Source: Streptomyces roseicoloratus
GTDB taxonomy: Bacteria > Actinomycetota > Actinomycetes > Streptomycetales > Streptomycetaceae
Assembly: GCF_004117935.1 (NCBI RefSeq)
Contig: NZ_SDOY01000093.1
Span: 1-60,692 of the forward strand
Direction of reading: 5' to 3'
DNA length: 60,692 nt
The notes under the pieces are model-generated. The model was not told the DNA's origin and did no database searches. It worked only from the letters and a program-made list of their open reading frames with translations. Position numbers and translations under genes: made by a program. Positions 33,407-41,816 of this stretch are shown one piece after another. The number at the start of each line of letters is the position of its first letter. The stretch's first letter is position 1.

Positions 33407-34176
33407 AAGCTGCCGGGGTTCACCAGGTAGCGGACGGTGGGCCGGGGCAGGTGGACCACCCGGTGCGTGCGGGCGTAGCGGCGGACCAGCTCCCAGTCCT
33501 CGCGGGGCAGCACCTCGGGGGTGCGCCGGAGCCGGCTGAAGCGCAGGGCCGGGGTCCGGCGGGCGACGAAGGCGTTGGTGTCGAGGAAGGCCTCGTGCGC
33601 GGCCCTGCGCCGGTCGAAGGGCACCGACAGGACGTCCATGTCGGTGCCGTCCGGCCGCACCCGGCGCAGCGCCGTGTAGACGGCGTCGGGCCCGGCGGGC
33701 GCCTCCAGGGCGGCCAGGGCCTCCTGGAGGTGCTCGGGCTCCCACAGGTTGTCGTCGTCGAGGAAGGCGACGTACGCGGAGTCGGTGAGCCGGATGCCGA
33801 CGTTGCGCACCACGCCCGCGACGCCGGTGTTGCGGGCGAGTGAGACCGCGAACAGTCGTGGATCGTCCGGGAGTTCCGGCAGACCGGCGCCGTCGTCGAC
33901 GACGATGACGACCTGGTCGCGCACGGTCTGCGCCAGCGCCGACCCGACGGCCCGCAGCAGTGCCTCGGGCCGCCGGTGGGTGGCGATGACGGTCGCGACG
34001 CGCGCGGTGGGCCGCCGCCCGAGGTGCCGGGCGAGCCGGGAGGTCTCGGCGTCCTCGACGTGCCGCAGCCGGCGGGCCGTGGGCGCGAGCAGCACCTTGT
34101 TGCGCAGCTCGTACAGGACGAGCCAGCCGAAGAGCCGCTTCAGGAGCTCCCAGGGGGCTCTGAGCACTCGGCGCAT
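33385..34176 (-). CDS. Family 2 glycosyltransferase
   Basis: Protein of 263 residues. An amphipathic basic N-terminus (residues 1-50) precedes the GT-A core: VATVIATHRRPEALLRAVGSALAQ, VVIVVDDGAGLPEL, ARNTGVAGVVRNVGIRL and the metal motif FLDDDNLWEPEHL near residue 138. A C-terminal PREDWELVRRYA supplies the acceptor-side acidic residue. The ATG overlaps the methyltransferase stop (ATGA). It is the last gene of the minus arm. Confidence 0.87.
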   Translation of the reverse strand: MRRVLRAPWELLKRLFGWLVLYELRNKVLLAPTARRLRHVEDAETSRLARHLGRRPTARVATVIATHRRPEALLRAVGSALAQTVRDQVVIVVDDGAGLPELPDDPRLFAVSLARNTGVAGVVRNVGIRLTDSAYVAFLDDDNLWEPEHLQEALAALEAPAGPDAVYTALRRVRPDGTDMDVLSVPFDRRRAAHEAFLDTNAFVARRTPALRFSRLRRTPEVLPREDWELVRRYARTHRVVHLPRPTVRYLVNPGSFYTSWRD

Positions 34177-34838
34177 CAGGGCCGGGTGCGGACGGCGGTG
34201 AGCGACTTGGTGAGCCCGGCCACCCGCTCGCCGAGGATCACCGACCGGGGGAAGAGGTGGCGCATCTCGGCCCGGGTGAGCAGCTCGATGTTGACGACGG
34301 CGTCCATGGCCTCCTCCGCGTTCGCGGGGCGGCTGTGGGTGAGCGGCCAGTGCCGGACGAGCCTGACCTGGGCGGCGAGCGGGAGGAACTGGAATCCGGG
34401 GGCCAGGAAGTGCGGTTCGACCGGGAAGTAGCGGTACGGGGTCTGCACCCAGTGCAGCGGGGCCAGCTTCTCGATGGCGGTGACGAAGCGGCGCCGCTGG
34501 CTCGGCCCGCCGACGTGCTCGATGGTCGAGTTGGAGACGACGAGGTCGAACTGGCCGAGCGCGTCCGGGACGTTCGGGTCGGTGACGTCGGCGATCTCGG
34601 CGCTGATCCAGTCCGGCAGCTCGGCGGGGTGCGCCTCCAGGTTCACCAGGTGCACGTGCCGGGGCCGGAGCGGGGAGCGCAGCCAGTTGTCCGCGGTGCC
34701 GCCGAGGTCCACCACCCGCATCTCCGAGATGGCCGGGAAACAGGAGCGGAAGCGCTCCCAGCGGGCCGCGCGGAATCGTTCGCCGAGCGAGTCGGGCGCG
34801 TCGACGAAACGGTTGCGGAGGGCACGGATGCCGGACAT
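34176..34838 (-). CDS. SAM-dependent methyltransferase
   Basis: Protein of 220 residues of class I type. Motif I is reduced to RVVDLGGTADNWL, motif II is HLVNLEAHP, and FDLVVSNSTIEHVGG is the motif IV/V region with the catalytic-site His. It resembles sugar or lipid methyltransferases found in glycan clusters and may cap or modify the polymer. An ATG at 34838 with CAGGTGG ahead is used; a longer frame starts 16 codons upstream. It is co-transcribed with the GT2 gene. Confidence 0.8.
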   Translation of the reverse strand: MSGIRALRNRFVDAPDSLGERFRAARWERFRSCFPAISEMRVVDLGGTADNWLRSPLRPRHVHLVNLEAHPAELPDWISAEIADVTDPNVPDALGQFDLVVSNSTIEHVGGPSQRRRFVTAIEKLAPLHWVQTPYRYFPVEPHFLAPGFQFLPLAAQVRLVRHWPLTHSRPANAEEAMDAVVNIELLTRAEMRHLFPRSVILGERVAGLTKSLTAVRTRP

Positions 34839-34944
34839 CGCATCAACCACCTGGAGTTCGGAAAGGCGGGGTGGGAACGCGGTCAACCGTAGTGCGCGAT
34901 GAGGGGATTCATCAGGCGGATGCCCGGAACGCGGTCTCGCACTT

Positions 34945-35991
34945 TCAGCCTTCCGGCGCCGGTACGACCGGCGTGCCGTCCGCCATCCGGTTGCCCCGCC
35001 AGACGTTGCCCTTGCCTGCCGGGTTCCAGTAGGCGACGGCGCCGTACCTGCCGCCCGCGGGGTAGTACTGGGGCGAGAAGACGTTGTCGGTGACCTCGAT
35101 GCCCGCGGAGTCCTTGCCGCCCGCGTAGAGCGTGTACGCGCCCCCCGCCAGCCAGTTGTCGTCGACGACGGTGTGGGTGACGGGCGCGCTGTCGGCGAAG
35201 AGTCCGATCGCGGCGGAGGCGCCTTGCTCGACGGGTGTCGGGTTGAGCAGCGTGTTGTGACGGATGATCAGTTTGCCCTTGCCGCCTCCGTTGCTGATCA
35301 CGGCGTTGGTGTGCTGCCATTCGCCGTCCAGGTTCGTGAACGGCCTGATGTCGTGGACGTAGTTGTCGTGGATGTCGCCCTGCCCCATGGAGAGCGCGTC
35401 GCCGAAGACGGAGATGTCGCAGTGACCGATCTCGATCGAACTGGTGCTCATGTTGGACACGGCGTAGTCCGAACCTCCGTTGTTCGGGCCCTTGCCGGGG
35501 ACGGCGGTGATGGTCGTGTACAGGATGCGCAGGCCGGAGAAGCCGGGACGCAGGTTGATGCCCCACCAGTTGGTGGAGGTGATCCGGCTGTCGATGACGG
35601 TGACATTGTTGGCGTAGATGTCGAGGGAACCGGTGATGTCCCAGCCGCGGATGACCGTGCCGTCGGTGCGGATGGCCGCGTTGCCGGTGCTCTGCGGCGT
35701 CAGGGTGGTGATCCGCGGCCCAGTGGTGGTCTCGTCGGGGTAGCCGCAGTCACGGGGGCGCGCGCAGCCCTTGGGCGCGGGCGGCTTGGCGTCGGCGGTT
35801 CCGGCTCCGGGAGCCCTGGAGGTCCCTGAGCCGGGCTCGGTGATGGCCCGCGGCTCGCACAGGGCCGCGCCACCCAGGCAGAGCGCCTTCTGGCCCAGGC
35901 CGGTGAAGGTGAACAGGGCGAAGAGCAGGACGGCGGCGAGCAGCGCCGCGCCGAGGGCCTTGCGGCGGCGGGGTCGGGCCAGGGGACTCAC
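34945..35991 (-). CDS. Membrane-anchored right-handed parallel beta-helix protein
   Basis: Protein of 348 residues. A basic start and one hydrophobic helix (about residues 12-32) export or anchor it. A Pro/Gly-rich linker follows to about 85. From there to the end lie coils typical of pectin-lyase-like beta-helices, with repeated IYANNVTVIDSRI, ISVFGDALSMGQGDIHDNYVHDI, LIIRHNTLL and VVDDNWLAGG rungs. Such folds are used by polysaccharide lyases, epimerases and hydrolases. A role in trimming or modifying the exported polymer is plausible but no catalytic residues can be assigned. The GTG at 35991 lies 1 nt after the flippase stop; a GTG at 36003 is the alternative. Confidence 0.75.
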   Translation of the reverse strand: MSPLARPRRRKALGAALLAAVLLFALFTFTGLGQKALCLGGAALCEPRAITEPGSGTSRAPGAGTADAKPPAPKGCARPRDCGYPDETTTGPRITTLTPQSTGNAAIRTDGTVIRGWDITGSLDIYANNVTVIDSRITSTNWWGINLRPGFSGLRILYTTITAVPGKGPNNGGSDYAVSNMSTSSIEIGHCDISVFGDALSMGQGDIHDNYVHDIRPFTNLDGEWQHTNAVISNGGGKGKLIIRHNTLLNPTPVEQGASAAIGLFADSAPVTHTVVDDNWLAGGAYTLYAGGKDSAGIEVTDNVFSPQYYPAGGRYGAVAYWNPAGKGNVWRGNRMADGTPVVPAPEG

Positions 35992-35992
35992 C

Positions 35993-37558
35993 TCATCGTT
36001 CACGGGCCGGGGCGGCCGGCCGCTGCTGTGCCGGTACGGACGGGACGGCGCCCGCCTCGTCCGCGGAGGGCGCGGCCTGGGCCGCCGGCGCTTCGGCGCC
36101 CCGGCGGCGTCGCCGGCCCGTTGCACCGCGCACCAGTGTGCGGCCGGGCAGCGCGCACACCGCGTAACACACGAGCCCGATGACACTCGTGGCCGACAGC
36201 GCGAGGAGTCCCTCGCCGAGGCGCCGGTGCAGGGCCACCAGGACGACGGCCATCACCAGGCCGCCGAGCACCGGGCGGACGCTGACCCGGACCAGTGCCC
36301 GGGTGGCGATGCCGCCGCGGCGCAGCGCCACCAGGAAGACGGGCAGCACGATCGCTCCGGCGACGACCACGTGGCCCGCGGCGACGGTGTCGATGCCTCC
36401 GGCCCGGGCGGCCAGGACCAGGACCGGCACGAGGGCGACCAGCCAGAGCCCCTGGATGAGCAGCAGCGAGCGGCGCCTGCCGACGGCGACCAGGCAGTCG
36501 TACGTGAGCTCGGCGGCGATCCTGGCCAGCCCGAGGGCCATCAGCCAGGGCAGTGCTGCGGCGGCGGGCCGCCACTTGGCGCCGTACACGAGCTCGATCA
36601 GCGGCCCGGCGAGCGCGCCGAGCAGCACGCAGGCGGGCACGGTGGCGGTCATCAGGACGCCCAGCGCACGGGCGAAGCCGTCGGACAGGGCCTTCGGCGA
36701 GTCGGCGAGCCGGGAGAAGCCCGCGAAGGACACCCGGCGGGCGGTCTCGGAGATGACCCGGACGGGCCACCCGGCCATGTTGAAGGCGAGCATGTAGTAG
36801 CCCAGGGCCACGTGTCCGAGGACCGCGCCGACGATCATCGCGTCCGCGTTGACCACGGCGAGAGACAGCATGCTGGCGCCGGCCAGCGGCAGACCGAACC
36901 GGAGCAGTGCCCGGGCCTGCTCACCGTCCCAGCCGAAGCGCAGCATGCCGGGGGCGGCGAGCGCGCAGCCGGCCAGGGCGACCGCGTTTCCGGCGACGGC
37001 GCCGCAGGCGAAGCTCATGGCGCCCCAGCCCTGGACGGCGAGCACCAGGGTCACGGAGGTGCTGACGACGAAGTTGAGGGCGTCGATGACCATCCGGCGG
37101 CCCTGGCGGAACTCCCGGGTGAGCACGCCGGCCGGCACCTGGGACAGACCGTCCAGGATGAGGCAGACGCACATCACCCGCAGCACGGCGGTCGCCTCGG
37201 GGGCGCCGAGCAGCGCGGCGACGGCCGGCGCGGCGGCGAACAGGGCCAGGTAGAGCAGACCGCTGGACAGGGCGCTAAGGGTCAGCACGGTGGGAGCGAA
37301 CCGGCGGACGTCGCCTTCCCAGCGCACGACGGCGAGGGTGACGCCGAGCTCGTTGGCGGACAGCAGCACCATGAGGACCGTCTGGGCGACGCCGTAGACG
37401 CCCCAGGCGGCCGGGTCGAGCACGTAGCGCACCAGGACGATGCCGGTGGCGAAGTTGCCGAGCCGCATCACCATGGTGTTGACGAGGCTCCAGCGGGTCG
37501 CGGAGCGCACCTGGGTGCCGAGGGCGGCCGGGTCGGCCTCGGTGGTGTCGGTGCCCAT
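35993..37558 (-). CDS. Wzx-like lipid-linked oligosaccharide flippase
   Basis: Protein of 521 residues with about 12-14 membrane helices (MATE/MVF superfamily, polysaccharide-synthase group). The first part reads ATRWSLVNTMVMRLGNFATGIVLVRYVLDPAAWGVYG, followed by TREFRQGRRMVIDALNFVVSTSVTLVLA. These are characteristic of Wzx and export flippases. The C-terminal 50 residues are a charged Ala/Pro tail. It would move undecaprenyl-linked repeat units across the membrane for the Wzz-Wzy polymerase. It is translated just after the Wzz gene (14-nt gap) and immediately before the beta-helix gene. Confidence 0.9.
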   Translation of the reverse strand: MGTDTTEADPAALGTQVRSATRWSLVNTMVMRLGNFATGIVLVRYVLDPAAWGVYGVAQTVLMVLLSANELGVTLAVVRWEGDVRRFAPTVLTLSALSSGLLYLALFAAAPAVAALLGAPEATAVLRVMCVCLILDGLSQVPAGVLTREFRQGRRMVIDALNFVVSTSVTLVLAVQGWGAMSFACGAVAGNAVALAGCALAAPGMLRFGWDGEQARALLRFGLPLAGASMLSLAVVNADAMIVGAVLGHVALGYYMLAFNMAGWPVRVISETARRVSFAGFSRLADSPKALSDGFARALGVLMTATVPACVLLGALAGPLIELVYGAKWRPAAAALPWLMALGLARIAAELTYDCLVAVGRRRSLLLIQGLWLVALVPVLVLAARAGGIDTVAAGHVVVAGAIVLPVFLVALRRGGIATRALVRVSVRPVLGGLVMAVVLVALHRRLGEGLLALSATSVIGLVCYAVCALPGRTLVRGATGRRRRRGAEAPAAQAAPSADEAGAVPSVPAQQRPAAPARER

Positions 37559-37572
37559 CGGCTGCCGTCCCG

Positions 37573-38568
37573 TCACTTGACCCAGGACGGCGGCCGCTTG
37601 GCGGAGCGGCGTTCGGCGACGGGCAGGACGGGAAGCTGGACGGTGGGCTGGTCGGGCTGCTGCCCGCGGTCGCCGACGCCGGCGGACGCGTCGGTGTCGG
37701 GGGCGTCGGCCACGGCGGTGCGCGGGGCGGGGGCGGAGGGTGCGGGGGTGTGCGGGGCGGGGGGTGCGGGGGTGTGCGCGTCGGTGCCGGAGAGCAGGCC
37801 GTCCCGGAGGTCGCCGCCCAGGTCGGGCCGCTCGGTCCGGCCGGCGGGAACGTGCCGCCCTGATCCGCTGTCCTCCGCCTCGCCGGCCGCCGCCTCGGCA
37901 CCGGGATCGACGGAGCCGGTCTCGGCGGACCCGGACTCGACGGACCCGGACTCGGCGGTCCCCGCCCGCCGGGGACCGCGGCGGCGGGCCTCGGCGAAGA
38001 AGGTCGCCACCAGGCTGAGCACGATGCCCAGGCCCGCGGCCATGACGAGGTACTGGACCTTGGACTTGAGCTGGGCCTGGGGGTCCTGCGGCGGGACGAT
38101 CGTGGTGATCCTGATCATGGCGTCCGAGGCCACCGCCTGGTCGGCCTGGAGCTGCTTGAGCCGTTCGGACGTGAAGGCCATCAGCGTCCTGTTCCCCTTC
38201 AGGACCGCGTCCGCGTCCTCGCCGGTCACGGTGAGCCAGAGCAGCGGCCCCTGCGCGTTGTCCGCGATCTTGGCCTCGTACTTCAGGTCGAGACCGCGGG
38301 CCTTCAGTTCCGCCTTGGACGCGTCGGAGTTGACGTTGCGGGCGAGGCTGTCGGCCATGCCCGTCAGCGAGGGCTCCATGCTGAGGAAGGGATTGCCGTC
38401 CGCCTCCGTGCCCTTGCGGGAGTTGAGCATGGCGACGGTGCTCTGCGACTCGTACGAGACGGGCACGAGCAGCCAGGCCCCGGCCGTCAGACCCGCGGTG
38501 AGCAGCAGTCCGGGCACCAGGACGTACCACCGTCGGCACATGACCCGGAAGATCTCTGCGAGGTCCAT
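37573..38568 (-). CDS. Wzz-like chain-length/co-polymerase protein with long cytoplasmic tail
   Basis: Protein of 331 residues. AEIFRVMCRRWYVLVPGLLL begins the first membrane helix, VSYESQSTVAMLNS opens the external domain (about 40-178), and a second helix lies near 180-202 (VQYLVMAAGLGIVLSLVATFFA). It matches the Wzz half of the 30294-32441 fusion closely in wording. The remaining 125 residues are low-complexity, acidic and Ser/Gly/Pro-rich, with repeated SG-S-E-T units, and show no Walker motifs. The ATG at 38568 has an AGGGGGA ribosome site. It probably helps set polymer length. Confidence 0.85.
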   Translation of the reverse strand: MDLAEIFRVMCRRWYVLVPGLLLTAGLTAGAWLLVPVSYESQSTVAMLNSRKGTEADGNPFLSMEPSLTGMADSLARNVNSDASKAELKARGLDLKYEAKIADNAQGPLLWLTVTGEDADAVLKGNRTLMAFTSERLKQLQADQAVASDAMIRITTIVPPQDPQAQLKSKVQYLVMAAGLGIVLSLVATFFAEARRRGPRRAGTAESGSVESGSAETGSVDPGAEAAAGEAEDSGSGRHVPAGRTERPDLGGDLRDGLLSGTDAHTPAPPAPHTPAPSAPAPRTAVADAPDTDASAGVGDRGQQPDQPTVQLPVLPVAERRSAKRPPSWVK

Positions 38569-38680
38569 GGCATTCCCCCTTGCGCGCCCCGATCGGCGGC
38601 TGCTCAACTGCCGTACCGCAGATGAGAATAGGTGGGATCGCGACAAGGTGTGAGCCCTTCGCGATCACCACGTGTGCGGC

Positions 38681-39784
38681 TCAGCGGTGGTCGGTCGGCC
38701 TGGGGCGGCTGCCCGCGGTCCCTCCTTCGAGCAGGACCCGGGCGATCCGTTCGCCCGCATGGCCGTCCCACAGCTCGGGGCGGCGGGGCGGCGGCGGGGA
38801 CGCGAGCAGGCGGAGGGCGGTGGCGACGATCCGTTCCGGGTCGCGGCCGGCCAGGACGTTGGTGCCCTGCTCGACGGTGATCGGGCGTTCGGTGTTGTCC
38901 CGGAGCGTCACGCACGGCACGCCGAGGGCGGTGGTCTCCTCCTGGACTCCGCCCGAGTCGGTGAGCACGACCCGGGCGCCGGCCTGCAGGGCGATGAAGT
39001 CGAGGTAGCCGGCGGGCGGGACGAGCCGGATGCCGCCGGGGACGCCGAGGGCGTCGATCTTCTCGGCGGCCCTGGGATGGACGGGCAGGACGAGCGGGCA
39101 GTGCGCGGCGACCTCACCGAGCCCCTTGAGGAGCCCGGCGAGGACGTCGGGCTCGTCGACGTTGGCCGGCCGGTGCAGGGTGACGAGCCCGTACTCGCCC
39201 TGGGACAGGCCGAGTTCGGACAGGGTCCCGGATTCCCTGGCCCGGTCCAGGTTGGCGAACAGGGTGTCGATCATGACGTTGCCGACGACGTCGACCTGGT
39301 CGTCGTGGTATCCCTCGGCGCGCAGGTTCTCCGCGGCGTCCTCGGACGGGGCGAGCAGGTAGTCGCTGATCCGGTCGGTCGCCACCCGGTTGACCTCCTC
39401 GGGCATGGACCAGTCACGGCTGCGCAGCCCTGCCTCGACGTGGGCGAGCAGCGGACCGGCCTTGGCGGTGACGAGGGCGCAGGCGAGGGTGGAGTTGACG
39501 TCGCCGACCACCACCACCAGGTCGGGGGCGAGTTCTTCGACGAGCGGCTCGAAGGCGGCCATCACCCGCCCGGTCTGGGTGGCGTGGCTGCCGGAGCCGA
39601 CGCCGAGGAGGTGGTCGGGCGGGCGCAGGCCGAGGTCGCGGAAGAAGACGTCGTTCATGGCCGGGTCGTAGTGCTGGCCGGTGTGGACCAGGACGGTCTC
39701 GGCGCCCCGGGCCTCCAGGGCGTCCATCACCGGTTTGATCTTCATGTAGTTGGGTCGCGCGCCCGCGACGCAGATGATCCGCAT
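38681..39784 (-). CDS. wecB: UDP-N-acetylglucosamine 2-epimerase (non-hydrolysing; WecB/WbpI type)
   Basis: Protein of 367 residues. Diagnostic blocks: GARPNYMKIKPVMDAL, TGQHYDPAMNDVFF, VVGDVNSTLACALVTAK, HVEAGLRSRDWSMPEEVNR, LVTLHRPANVDE, and LTDSGGVQEETTALGVPCVTLRDNTERPIT. These carry the UDP-binding and catalytic residues of the family. It interconverts UDP-GlcNAc and UDP-ManNAc, or acts at C2 of the diacetamido uronic acid as WbpI does; sequence alone does not decide. Five nucleotides separate it from the dehydrogenase upstream on the same strand. Confidence 0.93.
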   Translation of the reverse strand: MRIICVAGARPNYMKIKPVMDALEARGAETVLVHTGQHYDPAMNDVFFRDLGLRPPDHLLGVGSGSHATQTGRVMAAFEPLVEELAPDLVVVVGDVNSTLACALVTAKAGPLLAHVEAGLRSRDWSMPEEVNRVATDRISDYLLAPSEDAAENLRAEGYHDDQVDVVGNVMIDTLFANLDRARESGTLSELGLSQGEYGLVTLHRPANVDEPDVLAGLLKGLGEVAAHCPLVLPVHPRAAEKIDALGVPGGIRLVPPAGYLDFIALQAGARVVLTDSGGVQEETTALGVPCVTLRDNTERPITVEQGTNVLAGRDPERIVATALRLLASPPPPRRPELWDGHAGERIARVLLEGGTAGSRPRPTDHR

Positions 39785-39789
39785 GGGGG

Positions 39790-41046
39790 TCAGAGCACCT
39801 CGATCCTGGGACCGCTCAGCCGGCGCCGGCAGTCGAGTACGTAGTCGGCGTGGGCCTCGACGAGCTCGTAGTCGAAGGCGTCGTGGTCGGTGAGGAGCAC
39901 CACCGCGTCGGCGGCGGCGAGTTCGTCCTCGGTGAGCTCGACCCGGACCAGCCGGTTGTCGACCCGGTGGCCCTCGACCACGTGGGGGTCGGCGGCGCGG
40001 ACCTCGGCGCCCATGTCGAGGAGGAGCTGGGAGATGCGCAGCGCGGGCGACTCGCGGGCGTCGCCGGTGTTCTTCTTGTAGGCGAGGCCGAGCAGCAGGA
40101 TCCGGGAGCCGTTGACGGCGCGCTTGCGGGCGTTGAAGGCGCTGACCAGGCGCCGGGTGACGTAGTCGGGCATGTGGTTGTTGATGTCGTTGGCGAGCTC
40201 GACGAAGCGGAAGCTCTGGCCCAGCTCGCGCTGGACGCGCCAGGAGAGGTAGGAGGGGTCGATCGGCAGGCAGTGTCCGCCGACGCCGGGCCCCGGGGTG
40301 AAGCGCATGAAGCCGAAGGGCTTGCTGGAGGCGGCGTCGATGGCCTGCCACACGTCGATGTCGAGGTGGCGGGCGAACATCGCTATCTCGTTGACGAGGG
40401 CGATGTTGACGTGCCGGAAGGTGTTCTCCAGGAGCTTGGCGAGTTCGGCCTCCTTCGGCGAGCCCACCGGGACGGTGGTGTCCACCAGGCCGTCGTAGAA
40501 GTCCCGGACGGCCTTGAGGGAGGCGGCGTCCACGCCGGAGACGACCTTCGGGGTCTGCTCGAAGCCCCAGACCGGATTGCCGGGGTCGATCCGTTCCGGA
40601 CTGTAGCCGAGGTGGAAGTCCGCACCGGCGACGAGCCCCGAGCCCTCTTCGAGGAGCGGGCCGAACAGCTCCTGGGTGGTGCCCGGGTACGTGGTCGACT
40701 CGAGGACGACGGTCGCGCCGGGGCGCAGGTAGCGGGCCAGGGTGCGGGCGGACTCCTCGATGTAGCGCAGGTCGGGCGTGCCCTCGTGCAGCGGGGTGGG
40801 CACGGTGACGACGGCGACGTCGAAGCCGCCGCAGTCCCGCACGGAGTCGCTGGCGCGGTAGCGTCCGGCCTCGGTGGCGGCGCGGATGCGCTCCGAGGAG
40901 ACGTCCTCGACGTACGACTCGCCCGCGGCGAGGCTCTTGACCCGCTCGGCGTCCACGTCGTACCCGATGACCTCGTGTCCGGTCTCGGCGGCCCGGATGG
41001 CGAGGGGCAGACCGACGTATCCCTGTCCGACGACGACGACGCGCAT
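39790..41046 (-). CDS. UDP-N-acetylhexosamine 6-dehydrogenase (WbpA-type nucleotide sugar dehydrogenase)
   Basis: NAD enzyme of 418 residues. It begins MRVVVVGQGYVGLPLAIRAA, with GYSPERIDPGNPVW, the central ENTFRHVNIALVNE, and the catalytic Cys259 in GPGVGGHCLPIDPSYLSW. The CxPxDPxYLxW wording fits the WbpA/WbpO class acting on UDP-HexNAc rather than UDP-glucose dehydrogenases (GGSCFPKD) or WecC (AVDPWF). It oxidises C6 twice to give a uronic acid. The start overlaps the transferase stop (TGATG). With the 2-epimerase it yields UDP-ManNAcA or feeds the WbpB/E/D enzymes. Confidence 0.92.
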   Translation of the reverse strand: MRVVVVGQGYVGLPLAIRAAETGHEVIGYDVDAERVKSLAAGESYVEDVSSERIRAATEAGRYRASDSVRDCGGFDVAVVTVPTPLHEGTPDLRYIEESARTLARYLRPGATVVLESTTYPGTTQELFGPLLEEGSGLVAGADFHLGYSPERIDPGNPVWGFEQTPKVVSGVDAASLKAVRDFYDGLVDTTVPVGSPKEAELAKLLENTFRHVNIALVNEIAMFARHLDIDVWQAIDAASSKPFGFMRFTPGPGVGGHCLPIDPSYLSWRVQRELGQSFRFVELANDINNHMPDYVTRRLVSAFNARKRAVNGSRILLLGLAYKKNTGDARESPALRISQLLLDMGAEVRAADPHVVEGHRVDNRLVRVELTEDELAAADAVVLLTDHDAFDYELVEAHADYVLDCRRRLSGPRIEVL

Positions 41047-41816
41047 CACGACTCCCTGCTCGCGGTGCTGATGGAGGGTGTACGGCGGAGCAGCTCCCGT
41101 CCCGTCATGAGGGCGAAGGAGACGTTGGTGGTGAGGTAGCGGCGGCCGAGCCGGCGCGGTTCCTGGAGGGTGCGGTAGAGCCATTCGAGGCCGAGTCGCT
41201 GCCAGCGCTCCGGGGCGCGGCGGGTGATTCCGGCGAGGATGTCGAAGGAGCCGCCGACGCCGTGGACGAGCGCGACCTTGCTCCGGTCGCCGTAACCGGC
41301 GGTGAAGATCTCCTTCTTGGGCGAGGTCATGCCGAGGAACAGCATGTCGGCGCCGCTCTCGGCGATGGCATCGGCCACGGCGGGCTGTTCGCCGTCGTCG
41401 AAGTAGCCGTTGCGGCTGCCGGCGACGCGCAGGCCGGGGAAGCGGACGGCGACCCGGCGCAGCATCCGCTCCAGGACCTCCTGCCGGGCGCCCAGGAAGT
41501 AGACCGAGAGCCCTTCGCGTTCCGCCTCGGCGAGCAGACGCATGAACAGGTCGATGCCGGCGACGCGTTCGGGCAGCGGGCGGCGCAGCAGCCGGCCGGC
41601 CCAGACGACGGCCTGGCCGTCGGCGAGGACCAGGTCGCAGCCGGCGACGGCCCGGGCGAGGGCGGGGTCGCGGCGCATGTTGACCAGCTTGGCGGCGTTG
41701 ACGACGCCGATCTCGAGGCGCTCGCCCGCCCTGACGGTGGCGAGGCAGCGGGCCACGGTCTGGTCCATGGTGAGGGCGTCGATCGTGACGCCGAAGAGGT
41801 TCTGCCGCACCGTCAT
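41046..41816 (-). CDS. WecG/TagA/CpsF-family glycosyltransferase
   Basis: Protein of 256 residues of GT26. It opens NLFGVTIDALTMDQTVA and continues VVNAAKLVNMRRDP, then DLVLADGQAVVWAGRLL (catalytic-site region), YFLGARQEVLERM, and LVHGVGGSFDILAG. The closing motif is GLEWLYRTLQEPRRLGRRYL. Relatives add ManNAc or ManNAcA to GlcNAc-pyrophosphoryl-polyprenol. Its place directly ahead of the dehydrogenase and epimerase genes, which could make a ManNAc-type uronate, fits that role well. It is coupled on both sides by 1-4 nt overlaps. Confidence 0.92.
   Translation of the reverse strand: MTVRQNLFGVTIDALTMDQTVARCLATVRAGERLEIGVVNAAKLVNMRRDPALARAVAGCDLVLADGQAVVWAGRLLRRPLPERVAGIDLFMRLLAEAEREGLSVYFLGARQEVLERMLRRVAVRFPGLRVAGSRNGYFDDGEQPAVADAIAESGADMLFLGMTSPKKEIFTAGYGDRSKVALVHGVGGSFDILAGITRRAPERWQRLGLEWLYRTLQEPRRLGRRYLTTNVSFALMTGRELLRRTPSISTASRES

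Noticed and set aside
35771..38653. A 960-codon plus-strand open frame over the wzx and wzz genes
   Set aside because: No hydrophobic or domain pattern; the minus-strand frames encode clear flippase and Wzz proteins with overlapping stops and starts.
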